Origin: Tenebrio molitor
Taxonomy: Eukaryota; Arthropoda; Insecta; Coleoptera; Tenebrionidae
DNA length: 64,000 nucleotides
Reading direction: 5' to 3'
NCBI RefSeq assembly: GCF_963966145.1
Contig: NC_091055.1
Location: 10,292,001-10,356,000 of the forward strand
How positions within the stretch are numbered: position 1 is the stretch's first letter; the number at the start of each line of letters is the position of its first letter. The translations under genes and the position numbers were made by a program. Shown here in pieces: positions 11,629-25,200 of this stretch. Below the pieces are notes generated by a model. It did not search any database. It was not told where the DNA came from and saw only the letters and a list, made by a program, of their open reading frames with translations.

Positions 11629-13096
11629 TATGGAATAAATCCAGTAATTTCAAAACTAACGACTGAAACAGGTTAATTTTTATTTCTCGTAATACTTATT
11701 GTTGTTTCACTTGTTCATGACGTCATCCATTTTGAGCTATGACGTCACACTTATTTTTTTAAATTCTGCAATAATTTTTCTTTTAGTTTTGGATAGTACT
11801 CTTAACAGCTTTTGTACAAATCCTACATGATATCTTTTTATATACAGTATGTCCCCAGATTGTGTTTACAAGAGGGATTTTTTTTTTTTTTTGATTTTAC
11901 GCAAAAACTTCAGAGGAATAACATTTTTTGCTTCATCTGAAACCCCCATTTCTGTTATTAAAAAGTCTTTTTCAACATAGAGGAAGACTTAACATTAAAA
12001 TCAAAGAAAATGCAGAAAAAATAATTTCCTTTTTTTTGAAAAAAATGATAATTGAATATAAAACTATTCTATTAACTATGCGCCGTTTTCTGTACATAAT
12101 TCAACCCTGTATCGAAGTTTAAGCTTCTGAACGCCCATGCCTGATACATAACTGTTGGGAAATTTTGTAATTATGTGACAAAAAACATTGGATTAAATAA
12201 ATTCTTTGTTCTAAAGACAACATTTTGAAACAGTAATAAGTTGTTTGTCAAAAAACCAGGCCAATTGTAATAAAATTTATAACATAAAAATTAATTCCAA
12301 GTCCAAATTTTAACAAAAAATGTTAATTTAAGAATACAGTGTATCAATACTGAGATTTTAATAACGGAAATGGGGGTTTCAGATGAAGCAAAAAATGTTA
12401 TTCCTCTGAAGTTTTTACATAAAATCAAAAATACAATTTTTTTCCCCTTGTAAACTCAATCCGGGGACATACTGTATAATTAAATAATAAATATTAATTA
12501 TATTTAAAACTCAGTCACGTTGGATTTTCCCTGTCAAATTGTTGTCATGTTGCAAACCTGCGCGTCCTTTCCTAGTAATTTTCACATTATCGTGTTAGAG
12601 CGATTTGACGTCTTTTGAATGTTAGTTTGACGTGTGAAATAAAGCACAGATTTTTTCATAAAATTCTATTCCTATCCTATTCCTGGTTAATTTTACCATG
12701 GCGGAAAGAAAAAAGAAGGTTTTATTAACAGTTAATTTGAAAATTGCCTTAATTAAGTGTAGCCAAGAAGTGAAAAATGTCTATCCCGACCTAACCTCCA
12801 CAGTCTACGCATGACATGTGACATGGTTACTTTATCAGCCCTTATTGGTGACATACACAGTTAAAATGTAATTGAAGTAAAAAATCACACTGCCAAAAAA
12901 TAAATAATTTGACCTTAACGAGGAAAATCCAACTTTATATAAAAAAAAAAAAAATGCGTATGACGTCTGAAGGAGATGACGTCACAAACAGATCCAGTAA
13001 TTTAAAACCAGCGCACTCTGAAATAAAAGTTGATGTTTTAGTGTTTTACAAAAATTTAATTCGTTTTGAAATTAAGTATTGAATTTATTCCATAAG
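11629..13096. mobile_element. Larger degenerate inverted-repeat element hosting a nested MITE
   Basis: The outer ends share CTTATGGAATAAAT in inverted orientation, followed by similar blocks (ATTTCAAAAC, and a TTAATTTTT or TTAAATTTTT tract). GACGTCAT-containing segments occur near both inner edges, and TCCAGTAATTT occurs on both sides in the same orientation. A complete mariner-like MITE at 11843-12476 interrupts the left half. The outer boundaries are approximate. Confidence 0.4.
11843..12476. mobile_element. Mariner-like MITE, about 630 bp, with long inverted termini
   Basis: The ends read TACAGTATGTCCCC and its inverse. The inverted repeats stay highly similar for about 130 bp, including ACTTCAGAGGAATAACATTT and GAAACCCCCATTTC in both arms. 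The TA dinucleotides at the ends match Tc1/mariner integration. The 370-bp middle is AT-rich with no transposase remnant that I recognise. Confidence 0.8.
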
Positions 13097-14000
13097 TAGT
13101 TTCCATACTGTATATTTTTATTACATATTATTTTAATTAAATTTTGTTTTCTAGTTGCCGGGGCCGTATTTATAATTTTTGTATTATTTTATTGCGAGAA
13201 GCCTTACTAATGGATATAAATGAAATGCATGGCTCTGGCTAGATATTAAAAAACCCACTGAACTAATTTTATTACTTTCATTAGTTTATTTTTTTCCATA
13301 TCCAGTGCTTTGCAGGCGGCTTTGTCAATCAAACATCTGCCTCTTCACTCTCTATACATTTAATACCGCTGATAATATTGTCATTAATTTTTATTATAGC
13401 ATATCCGAAATTAATAATTTGTTTCCCTTAAATAATTTTTAACAGTGGACCTGTAAATATCTGGTAGATATTTGGAATTTGGAATATTCCAGAAACCTTT
13501 TTCTTTTACAAAGAGAGGGATTAAGTGGAAGGTCGTTACGAATCTGATCATTATTCAAAGTTATGAAATTTCTGAGTAGATAGCTAAAATATCATAAAAG
13601 GTGAATACTTCTGCTTCAAGTTAATTAATTAGAACTCCGACAAAGTTGAATCAACTCATACAGCGCAGAGTCTCTTTCAGTTTGTAAGTAAAATACTGTA
13701 ATGAAAGAGTAAATATTTTATAAGTGGAGTAGAAGACGTTATGTCTGGACCAGGCAAAATTGGAACATCTAAAACTTCCTAATTATTATTAAATCATATA
13801 AAAACGTCCAGACCTCTTAGTCCGCAAAATTAAGGCATCCAAAAATAGGGAAGATTCAAAACAAAAAAGATTAAAATACCTAAATCAATCACCCAAAATG
13901 ACATTTAATTTCTGGACTAAAAAGAAATGAACGTAATAAGACAATTGAAAACCTGTTCCAAACTAAAGCCTAAAATATGAGATTGCCCAATAGTAATTTA

Positions 14001-14115
14001 TTATACGAGTTTTATAAGACACCATTTTGTCGCACGCGTTTTTTAGAGCACGAGGAGCGCAGCGACGAGTGCTATAAACAAACAAGTGCGACAAAATGGC
14101 TTATAAAACGAGTAT
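14001..14115. mobile_element. Short hairpin-type MITE, about 115 bp
   Basis: Arms at 14001-14035 and 14086-14115 pair (ATACGAGTTTTATAAG, then CATTTTGTCGCAC). A GC-rich centre contains the near-palindromic CGAGGAGCGCAGCGACGAG. It is followed by a TA microsatellite and poly-T/poly-A. Confidence 0.65.
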
Positions 14116-16252
14116 ATATATATATTTTTTTTTTGCCCCTTAAATAAAAAAAAAAAAAAATCAAAACATAACGCTAGGAAAATTATATTTGGCAAATACA
14201 AGGGTTGGTAACGCTGGTAAATAGACGAACAATTGTAAGTTTTGAATTTAAAGCGTCGTGAAGTAGCAACAACTCACTATTAGTCACTGTCAACATTAAA
14301 AATTTAAGTAAATGTTCCTGAAACGAGTATCGAAAAAAGCTCCTTTTCGAAGCCCGTTTGAGTGTTATACTGACTGTGTTATAGGTGCAAAATAGAAAAA
14401 ATGTATTTCCGTGTCATTTCTCAATCGTTTTTTAACACCATAAAATATGAGCCTTGCGTGTTGTAACTAAAAAACTGTAGACTTTGTGATTGATTCGATT
14501 TGGTGTTTTACGTGTTGCCTATGTTTGCTCTTAAAATATTCAAGATTTTAACCGTGAGGGAAAATTGCTCAAGACGACTCCCGAAACACAAAAACTGTAT
14601 GACAGACTTTACTGGAAGAATACGTAGGTGGGAAAATTTTTTGGGACATTGAATGGTAGTCGTGGGCACCAGGAAATAATATCGATTTCATGTGATATTA
14701 TTCGAGATGAGAAATCAATCAAAACAACCAAATATCTGCACAATGGGGGGCTCTAATGATACATTTCCTCTTTCCGCAGAAGAACCGAACCGTTCATGTA
14801 TCACGCACAATACCGCTGAAAATGTACGATACAAAATAATGAGTTGGTTATTGTCGCAGATATGAATGGGAATTTAAAAATATTTTTATCGTCTCTTTGA
14901 CACCTTGATAATGATGTATTTATCAGGTTTGAGAAATAACGATAAGGAATGTGACAGTGTGTCCAGATTTATAACGCAAATTCTTTGTGACATGTTTAAG
15001 GATATTTTATAAAATATATAATTATGTATTACGTATCGTCGTGACGCTATAAAATGACTTGATTGATCGATGGTATAAACATTTCATCGATAAAACTGTT
15101 ATCGTTTAGATTTTTTCCAACTACGTATCATTTGAGCATCCTTAATGTGAACCTTCGTCCCGTCCTAAATAAATAATGCCTACTGAAAGCTTTCACCCTG
15201 TCAGAAATTCAATATTTACTTATTTCTATTTTTAAAGAAGAATGAACACTTCTAAGCGGAGTTTGAGACTTTCCCCTAAAATTTTTATTTCATTAACTTA
15301 TCCTCTTAGGGAAACAAAGGCAGAAAGGTGGAATAAAACCGCAAAAGTTAAAAAATTCAAGCCGGATTTATATCTACTTTTTATTTTGTTTACTTTTCTC
15401 GCTGATTCGTTATTAATTAAAAGACTGCAGCGTCCACACGAGAATAAAATTTTATTTTCCTCCTTTAAATCCTTTCAGATTCGCTAATCTCCACCAATCA
15501 AAATTACGATTTTTGTTTATTACTTCATATTGTCTATACGTGATCATTATTATTGATAAATTATTGCTATTAAGATACAGTAGCTAGTAGTAAAAAAAGA
15601 TAATGAAAATAATTCATTAATTTTTGCCATATGCTATATTTATTAAAAACCATATGTCAAATAATTATTCTGTTATTGACTTGAAATATTGAAACACAAT
15701 TTACTGTATCTGTCAATGATTAAGAAACATCACGCAATAATATATTTATTAATAATAAATACAATCACACAATTCAAAATTATGATGGCAAATTTTCATA
15801 AAACTTTTTACCAGTTCTTTCTAGTTCTTCACGTGACATAACTAAAAAATGTGAATGTTAAAATTTGACTCAGGTTCTGAAGTTTTATATTTTTTCGAAG
15901 GCAGTTGATATTTTGTTGTTTCCGTAAATATAACTACATAGACTGGTCCGAAAAGCGGGTATCTTTATAATTCGAATGGGATTCGTCAAATCTGAACGAG
16001 TTGCTGTCTAAATAATTTAATTAGTAATGATTTAGGAGGTGCTTTCAGAACTCAATCAATTATTAAATGTCACAATGTAGTCCACTTTTATTATGGAAGT
16101 TATCTGTTTATCTGCGCGGGCGGCACTATCTATATTTGCTATCGACAACAGTATCGAAACTTAGTATATTCGTCGCTTCCATAAAATGCGTTGAGTGCGG
16201 GACGTAAATTGTGTCGATGGTTATGTCGTGAACTTGGTCTTGGGAGTTTAGC

Positions 16253-19200
16253 ATGTTCTTACTTAGGATATTATTCGTTGTCGGAGTTGGTACTTCTTAT
16301 AATTGGGATTCCTCAATTTTGCAAATTCCGCCATGGCCTGTGAGCGACTGTGCCTCTCAAAATTCGACCAACTGTATGGACCAAATTTCTCAAAGTAGTC
16401 CGTGCAACTGGACGACGGTATGCACCAAGGAGGCCTGTTCAATTAAAGTCGCCGTCATATTGCCAAACACTACATTTTACATTGTCAGCTTACAGAAGGT
16501 GGGTCACTCCATTAAAGAATATTAGAAAATAATAACACAAACCGTCTCGGAAACGTGTTTGTTCTTGCTTGAAACCGACACAGTACCTACCAAGGAATTT
16601 TTACCAAATTTGGTGAAAAATTGTAAGCACCAGATTTGCTAGTTCGTGGTTTACCATCTCAACCGGCATTAATTGTCGATTACTATTTTTAGATGTCAAT
16701 TGACATAATTATCTTTCTTTATCTTTCGAGATTAAAACAGTTCGTGAACAAAAAGAATAAGTTCAAATGAATCATAGAATCTTCGTGGCCACTTTTGCGA
16801 TAAATCAAAATGTTTTTATCCTCTTCCAACAACATTTCATTTTCATTCGCACCGAAAAAGAGAAACCAAACACAAAAAGATAAATACGAATGTGTCGAGA
16901 GTCTTTTAAAGTCACGAATTGAAGTCTTTTGAGCAGCGAAAACGACTTTTTTTACTTTGTTGCTTGTACAATTTTATCCGGAAAGTTTTCCTTTTTGTTT
17001 GAAAAAAGGACTAGGGAAATATGTGCGACTCAGGTCCGTAGTCCATATTAATCTCTCGAATATCTACTAAACTCACCGTTTGTTTTCACTTCACGAAAAT
17101 ATTTTTGTCGTACCGAATAATGATTGTATTTCGTGTTTTCAGGCAAACGAAACATTAGAAAAATTTGTAAGGAACATAAAAAATATGTCCTTTAACTTTG
17201 ACTTCACTTTTGAATATTATAATGATGCGTGTAAGCAGGAATTCGCAACTGTACACTTAATTCCTGCGAGTAACGGATGCTCCAATCTTATACTGGGCCC
17301 GATCTGTGATTATTGTTTAGGTAAGTTAAATAAACTCTAATTGCTAAAGTTGGAAAAATCTATCTTTATAACTTAGAGCCGCACCTGATAGTTACCGAAT
17401 ACAACGTGTTTCACGTAAGAGTACGAGCCTGACAAACTCAAAATGCAACCCAATATTCAATTTTCATGAGTAACTAGGTGTAATAAATCATATTTTGACA
17501 AAAAGTAGTTTGGACATCCCTGAAAAGCTCCCCAGCGATTGTGTTAGTTAGGAATGTCCAATTTATAATCTTTAATGAATCTAGTTCCCTTTGTCAAATG
17601 TATTTTGTGTTGCGTTTAAATTTCGTCAGGCTCGTACTCCTAGGTGAAACACGTTGTATAACTATTCTCTAAGCTAATAAAATTTTCATTTTAGCTAGTG
17701 TTTCGCGAGTTGCAAAGTACATTGGTTACAACGGAATGCCCGTGGTGACTCCCGGGGGCTTTACATTCGCGTTTTCGACTGAGAAAACCAAATGTTCCCA
17801 TGAATACTACATGACGATAAATACAGGTCCCACCGACTTCAGATCTTTTGGCGAATTTTTCCACTTGATAATGAACAGGTAAGATCACAAATCGCTTTTA
17901 TATCCATTCAACGTTGGTGTGCAGGTACAAATGGAGAAAAATCGCCTTGATGTATGAAAAGGACCAACAGAACGAGGTCGGTGGCGAGAACACTTGCAAA
18001 TTCATCATGGAGAGCATCGTGGAGGAGGTGAAATACATCGACAAGCTAGATTATGAAGATGGAGATCTGGTCCTGTTGCAAAAGGGGTACAGGTACTACT
18101 TGGAGCAAATCGTCGGGGTGAAGTACGGCCGTAAGTTGAATAATTGAAAAATCTGTCGTTTCATTATTGATCGATCTTCGATACCGACCACTTGTGGTTA
18201 AATATGTCGTGATAATTACTCGGTCCTAATGATGCGCTCTTGAGTGTGCGAGCGTCACACGTGTAAATAATAACGGTCAAGAGGGATTGTATAACATCTC
18301 TTCCTCTCCAATTTTTGAAATAGCGGCGGATTTCCTTTGTTTTGCTACGCCGTAATTCCATTACTAATCTATTTAAGTCCGCGCAGAGAAGAACACATTT
18401 GACACAGAACATACTTTTATGAATAATCGAGTTTAATTCTGCAGTAATCCTCACGTGCACAAATAGCACCAGGCTTCGGGAGTTCGCCATAGAAGCTTAC
18501 AAAATGAACATGATGGAAAGCGGCGAGTACACAGTTTTCAACTTTCAGACGTATAACAGGTAGGCACTAAAAATCGTCTGGTATATCGTAAATCGCTGAT
18601 AATCTATCTGTACTTAAATTTCTAGTTTCAAGGATCCGTCGAAACCTTGGTACGATAGCGACGATTCAAACGAAAGAAACGAGATGGCAAGGAAAGCGTT
18701 CCGTTCGATTTACACATTCGCACCATCAGACGAGGCCAGTTTCGCCAACGACGACAAATCAAACAGGAATTCGATTTACCTCGACGGCTTGTACGACGGA
18801 ATGATCCTTTACGCCAACGCTTTGAATGAGTCCCTTTCCAAGTCTAATAGGGGACCTGGGGGGTACGAACTGGTGAAAAATATGATGGGGATGAAGTATA
18901 CAGGTGCTCGTTTTGATCGCTCCAGATAGAGTTGTTACCGTCAGGTCTTCCAGGCAAAGACGGGAGGACCGTCTCGATCAACTGCAACGGACAGAGAGTC
19001 GCCAGCTACGTACTCCTCCAAATGAACTCCTCGGACATGTACGACGTGGTCGCCGAGTACACCAATTTGAACAAAACTATCTCCAGTTGGACGGTGGAGT
19101 GGATGAACGGGAAGGACCCTTTGGACACACCTCTGTGCGGTTACGACATGTCGCTATGTCCGAGTAAGATCCGTTCGACGATTCCCTTTTGGAAAGCGCG

Positions 19201-22200
19201 ATCGTGCGTGTTTCCCTCTTATTATCTCGCTATTATCTTCCACATTCTTTTCGGATTACGAACTCCGCTCGACGATTTTTCACCTTCGTGAGCAGATATT
19301 GCCTTAGTTTGCGTAATCGAGCCGAAAGGGAGAGCGAGAGGTTCGTGGTCAAGGAATCTTGATAACAATCCGAACTGCTCGCTTATCACTATCGTAGAGC
19401 TTTCAATTCACAGTTCCGACGAGCCCAAATTTACTAACTACCAATTGGGACTGTATTGTTGCCTACAAATTTCCGTGTATTTATTGATTAAAATCTATTT
19501 ATCTACGCCGAGATTTATATCACGACTTGTTGACATAGCTTTATTATTAAGAAAAATAGGCTAGAATCCAACAAACAAGATAAGACTTTTTCACATGTTT
19601 TTTAAATAATTCTAGAATTCGACACGGTGAAAATCCTACTTATCACCCTCATTCTGGTGTTATGCTTGGGAGTATTGATCGTCGGAATAATTCTGTATAG
19701 GTATGTCCATGATTTATTCTAATTGCGACGACTACTTCTTCCTTCCTTTCAGACATTACAAATTGAAGAAGGCCATTTATTCCATGGCTTGGAAAGTCAA
19801 TTATGACGATATCGTTCTTCTGCCGATTAAACCCAGGAGTAGCTTTCAATCAACTTCATCTCTTCGCAGAGGAAGCCAAACAGTAAATTAAAGACGCACT
19901 TTCTCTATCGATTTCCTCAAATTGCCTATTTGTATTTACACGAAGATAATAAACGTCATAAAATAATATTACTTAAGTGTAAAATTTCAATTTATTCTCG
20001 CCTTGATTGCTTTGCAAACGACGGGGCGAACGTTGCGGCTTAAACTAATTAGCATTTTCATAAAGTACCCCAGTACAGTTGATAAGTTTATTTGAAATTC
20101 ATTAATTCTCTCTCCGATTTTTAACTCGCCCTCCTGCCAAAGAAATTCGTGATGCGGAATCAATAAACACATTTGCGACGAAGAAAATTTAGTTTTGATT
20201 TTTTCCAGACGTTCTTCGAGGCTGACGGAATGAGTGTAGCTGGAGATCGTCAACTGTACACCACTGTGGGCTTCTACAAGGCCATCAGAGTGGCGGTGAA
20301 GTATCTCCAAGAGACCAAAATCGAGCTGAATCGTGAACAGTTAATAGAGTTAAAAGTGATGAAAGACTTGTCGCATGACAATTTAGTGAAATTTTATGGT
20401 GCTTGTTTAGACATTCCGAATTGTATTTTAAGTGAATACTGTCCGAAAGGCAGTCTGCAAGATATTTTAGAAAATGACAACGTCAAAATCGACACCACTT
20501 TCAAGATGTCTTTGATTATGGATATTGTCCGCGGAATGAGTTATTTACATCATTCGGTTATAAAATCTCATGGTGCTTTAAAATCGACGAACTGCTTGGT
20601 GGACAACAGATTTGTGTTAAAAATAAGCGATTTCGGTTTGCACTTTTTAAGAAAGCACTCGAACGACGTAGATAATAACGAAGAGTCTCATAGTTATTGG
20701 GAACGTAAGTTTATCCGAAGTCCTCGACGAATTGTTGAGATGCTGTTTTAGGGCAACTCTGGACCGCACCGGAGCTCCTTCGAATGGAGAATCCGCCTCC
20801 GGAGGGATCGCAGAAAGGAGATATATACTCATTCGCCATAATAATGCACGAAATTATCGAGCGACAAGGAGTTTTCCATTTGGAGGAATTCCGAACGGCA
20901 AGAGGTAAGCGTATTTAACTTGTTTTATTGTCCCATTCGTGCAAATTCCATAAAAAGCTGCGCATATTTTCCCCTTCGAACTGCAAAGCCCTGGACGTCT
21001 ACATCACGTGAGTGGGGTACGAAACTCTTTAAAAGCGACATGAAAAGGTTAAACAAACAACACACAACAAGCTAACTTTGCGTATTTTTCACGGATGTGT
21101 GGATGAAAATTTTGGCCGTGTGCGAGAGTGGAATGTTTAATTAAAACCGCCCCGGCACGACAATTAAATCACTAAATTAGGTGCACTCAACATGATTGCG
21201 CCGGTAGACTATCGGTTGATTGCGACACAAACACCACAAACTCGTCGACGAAGAAATTGCAACAAACGGGGGTTTCGGAAATAGATATGCGGGATGAGCA
21301 CAAATGTATTGCCAGTTGCGACACGGGTTTTCGAGGGGGGGGTAGAACACGGCAAAATCATTTTTATTATTGAGTTAACGGTGGAAATTGGAAAGTAATC
21401 ATTTGTGAGGTAAACAAGCGCGCGATAAGGTAATAACAAAACAGAATTGAATAGGTTTTTGATTAAAATTGTCTATTTACATTTGTTTGTCTTGTTGATT
21501 TAGATCACTATTCCCAATTGCCACTCCAATTTTTTATACTTTTTGATTTGATGTTTACGCCTGAAAAAATATTTCTTTTATAATACCCTTTTTTTTCTTT
21601 GACAGTTTCTCATTATATTTTATCATACGTTTCTCACTTTCCTCGATTAAAGCTTTCAATTTTCTCCCTTTCTTTTTTAAAAACTTATTCCATCTAGATA
21701 CCGCTGTGCGCTTTCTAGTTGAAAATATATCGTGCTGGATATAAATTCTCTTATTAAAAAGCCTTCTCTCGTGAGCTTTTTTTCTTACTAACTCTGCGGA
21801 TTCAGACTAATGTTTTCCTTTTAAACCCACTTCATCTGGATCAATTCCTATATTTTCCCTCTCATGTTTTGCTTCGATAAATATCCTTTTCTGTCATTCT
21901 ATCACTCATTTCATACTTCAATCCTTTTTGTCAGTAAATCCGTTTGTGATATTCTGATATTTGTTTTTATACTTTCCTGTGGTCTTTTTTACACCGGTTT
22001 TTACTATGTATATACAGGGTGATTCTGAAATAAGTTTGGAAAAAAAACCGGTAATTGGTGATGATGAGAAGAAGCCATAGACAAAACATTTTCTTATAAA
22101 AGTTTTTTCGTTTTCGAGATACAAATGATTAAAAAATTGGGCAAAATTGCTAGTACGGTGCTGAGTTAAAGGTGATTACCTGTTTATCTTGGTAGTGTAG

Positions 22201-25200
22201 CAACAATAATCATCAAAGGTAAAAGGTGCCCGTCAGTCACAAGCTTTAATATTCACCTATGACATTACTCCTCTCGATCATTACCATAGAAACATTTACA
22301 AAGCAGTGTGCTTGCACCTAGGACTTTATTGTGGAGTTGATGTAATAATGGTTGCTAATGAAGTGAACAAATTCGGACAAATTTTCCCTATTCATAGGCG
22401 TCGAAAATACAAGGATATTAGGTAATTTCCATCCTTTTGATTTCACCTCCAAAAGTTATTTACGCAGAATTATTTTGTGTCAAGGATACTCCACATTTTT
22501 TTTCCAAACTTATTTCAGAATCACCCTGTATTGTAATTCCCCATCAAAGAATATTTTGGCATTTTCCTTCCCAAAACATTTCCAATCACTTTATTCTCGT
22601 AATAAAATTCCTAAATTACCTGTTTTTAGTCCTTCCAAGTATATAAATTTCTCTATTTTCTAACTGTAAATATTTTGAGCTGGATTTACGCTCTTCAACT
22701 CTAATCCTCGTCCTTGCCGCTTTCCTTTTCTTCTCATTTATCTTCTAATCCTATCCCGATTCAGTTCCATAAAAATATTCCATCGTTTCTCACTTACTCG
22801 CTCACTCACTGTCGGCCAAAAATTGTATACAAAATCAATTGCAACTTTAATTTTGTTTATCGTTATGTATTATTGCATTTTACTCAAATATTCTAATTAC
22901 TTATTCAAAATACTTCCAAATTTCATCGGTGTTCATTCGTTTTCTTCCAACCTTTACGCATTGAGATTTCGTTGATAATATTCCTTTCTCCACGACTATT
23001 AAAGAATGAATGAATTCTTGTTGGATATTTATTGAAAGAATGATATCAATTCCACGTCCCGTGTTAGCATATACTGAAATCCACGGTTGTCGGCCAATCA
23101 TATCCCTCCTATTTTCATTTTACAACGGCAGATCGCAAATCGGATGCGTTTGAAAACAATACGTCGCGCATCGCGTAGCAACTGATAAACGAAGCACAAT
23201 TTTAATTGTCAAATATTAAAAGTCAAATTAAATTCAATTTTCAAAGATTGTTTTTTCTTGGTATAGTCGTGGAGAAAGTATAGTCTTCAACTCGCGTATA
23301 ATGGCTATTATTCACTCGGACAATTCCATCACTCGCCTACGGCTCGTGTTGGAATTTTTATCCTCTTAAATAATAGACACCATTTATGCTCATTGAAGAA
23401 TGTACTATTCTCCACGACTGTTAAAGAATGAATGTATTCTTGTTGGAAATTTAATGAACAAATGACTCATGAAGAATGTACTATTCCGTCATTCCATATT
23501 CTATTCTTTTTTTCACTTTTTTCTACAAACTTGCTTACGGTAATATCGTCGTTACTTTGTTTTTCTTACCTATTCTCTCCTCACTTATTTACCATTAAAA
23601 ACATATTCTTGCCCAATTATAATCCAAAGTTTCTACTTATCTTTTTCCTTTCTTTTAAATTTTGTACTTTCTGACTAAATATTTTGATTTTTGACCTGTG
23701 GACCTTTCTATTCTAAATCTCATGTTTTGTCACTTTCTTTTTCTTATCATTTTTCTTCTATTTCTTACGTATCCTGATTTAGTTTGTTCATAATTATTCT
23801 GTTTTTACTATTGGACTCATTTTTGAATCTGTATTTGGAGCCTTAGGCTTTGCTATAAATTTTAAATCACTTATCTTATCACTTTTTCTAGTTCCTACTA
23901 CGCATTAATGCATATTTTTGATAATTTTCTTTTCTATTAGGTACTATGCTACTTTCTATTTCATTGATTTTTTTCTCTTGTGATTTTATTTGATTTGTTT
24001 CTCAAATTTTGTTGTTATTTTTCTTTTACATTTATCCATCGTAAATTCACTGGTCACCCTTAAAATGAAGACATTTTGATATTTTCGTTATTTTTAGGAG
24101 AAAATATTTTAATTTTTGCAAAGGTGGTGAGGAGGATACTTTGCTTAGCGATCGAGACATCAAAAAATGTTATCAGAAAAACATGTTCAGAATTCAGTAT
24201 TAACCTCACGTATGGAGTTTCAACCCAAAATTCGCATTTTGGTCTTTAAATAATGTAACCTAAAGTCAACTCACTCCAAGTTTAATTTTCAGTTTTTTGA
24301 AAGTGCTGTGGAAATGAAAGAACTTGTTAAAAATAAATAAATGAAAAAATAATAACACATTGGAAATTCCTTAACATTGACACAGAACATAAAACACAAA
24401 AAAGTCAAAATGTGGAAGCGAGACGCCGGTAGTTATGTTGATAAGCACTGCATTATTACTTGATAGTATTATCCGTAATAGTGTATGTACTCCGGCAAAA
24501 TTGCTGTGCCGCCGGGTGATGGAGGGTTAAGAACACATTATTTATTCTTTGTTAAAAAAAAACTGTAACAGATACTGAAACAAAAATGATATTGGAAAAA
24601 TAAATTACTGAAAATCAATAAAAAAAATCAAAACACGAATTTTGCGTTGAAACTTGGCACAAGGGGTCAAAATTTGATTCTGAACAATTTTTTATAATAA
24701 CTTCTTTTGATGTCTCGATCACTAACCAAACTATTGAAAATTGGCGATATTCGTAAGATCGCAGTTCGCTGGCTTCGCAATTTACAATTGAATTGAGTGC
24801 TTCAATAGATGCAACTTATGAAGTTATATGACTCTGCACAAATTCAAATTTCTACTTCTAAAAATAACGAATACATCAAAGTGTCTTCATTTTAAGTGCG
24901 ACACCGTATGTAGTGGGCATTTCTTTGTCTTCCCTGTTTTCGTGATGAAACTCCTAATTGTTCTTGTCCTTGTCAAACTGCCCCACGCACATACATTTCT
25001 ATATTTTCCGTCTGCAAATATTTTAAATTTAATCCCTCTCTTTTGTCGCTTTCCTTTTCTTATTTTCTCGCAGATTCTACGCGTTCAGAATCACTTGCTT
25101 GTTAACATTCTGTACTGTTATCCTCCCACTCATTTTCATAATTTGATTTTTTTGTTGTGTACTTACAATGTAGCCCATCCAAAAAATACATAAATTCGAT

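Larger units (their letters stand above)
10824..16252. other. Gene-free region rich in inverted-repeat elements
   Basis: About 5.4 kb lies between NOMO and the guanylyl cyclase. At least four inverted-repeat elements lie at 11101-11249, 11629-13096 with 11843-12476 nested inside it, and 14001-14115. The remainder is AT-rich without coding features. The cyclase promoter and 5' UTR should lie at the right end. A short 38-codon frame beginning with ATG at 12699 has no recognisable features and sits inside the repeat block. Confidence 0.6.

Noticed and set aside
11714..11756. CRE-like GACGTCA boxes near 11720 and 12960 as gene promoters
   Set aside because: They are symmetrical parts of a repeat element, with no gene start beside them.
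12699..12815. 38-codon frame starting ATGGCGGAAAGA as a gene
   Set aside because: Although the start context is good, it is short, lies inside a repeat block and has no recognisable features or clear donor.
15242..15487. 81-codon frame upstream of the cyclase
   Set aside because: Low-complexity, Lys/Phe/Leu-rich translation as expected from AT-rich DNA; no conserved features.
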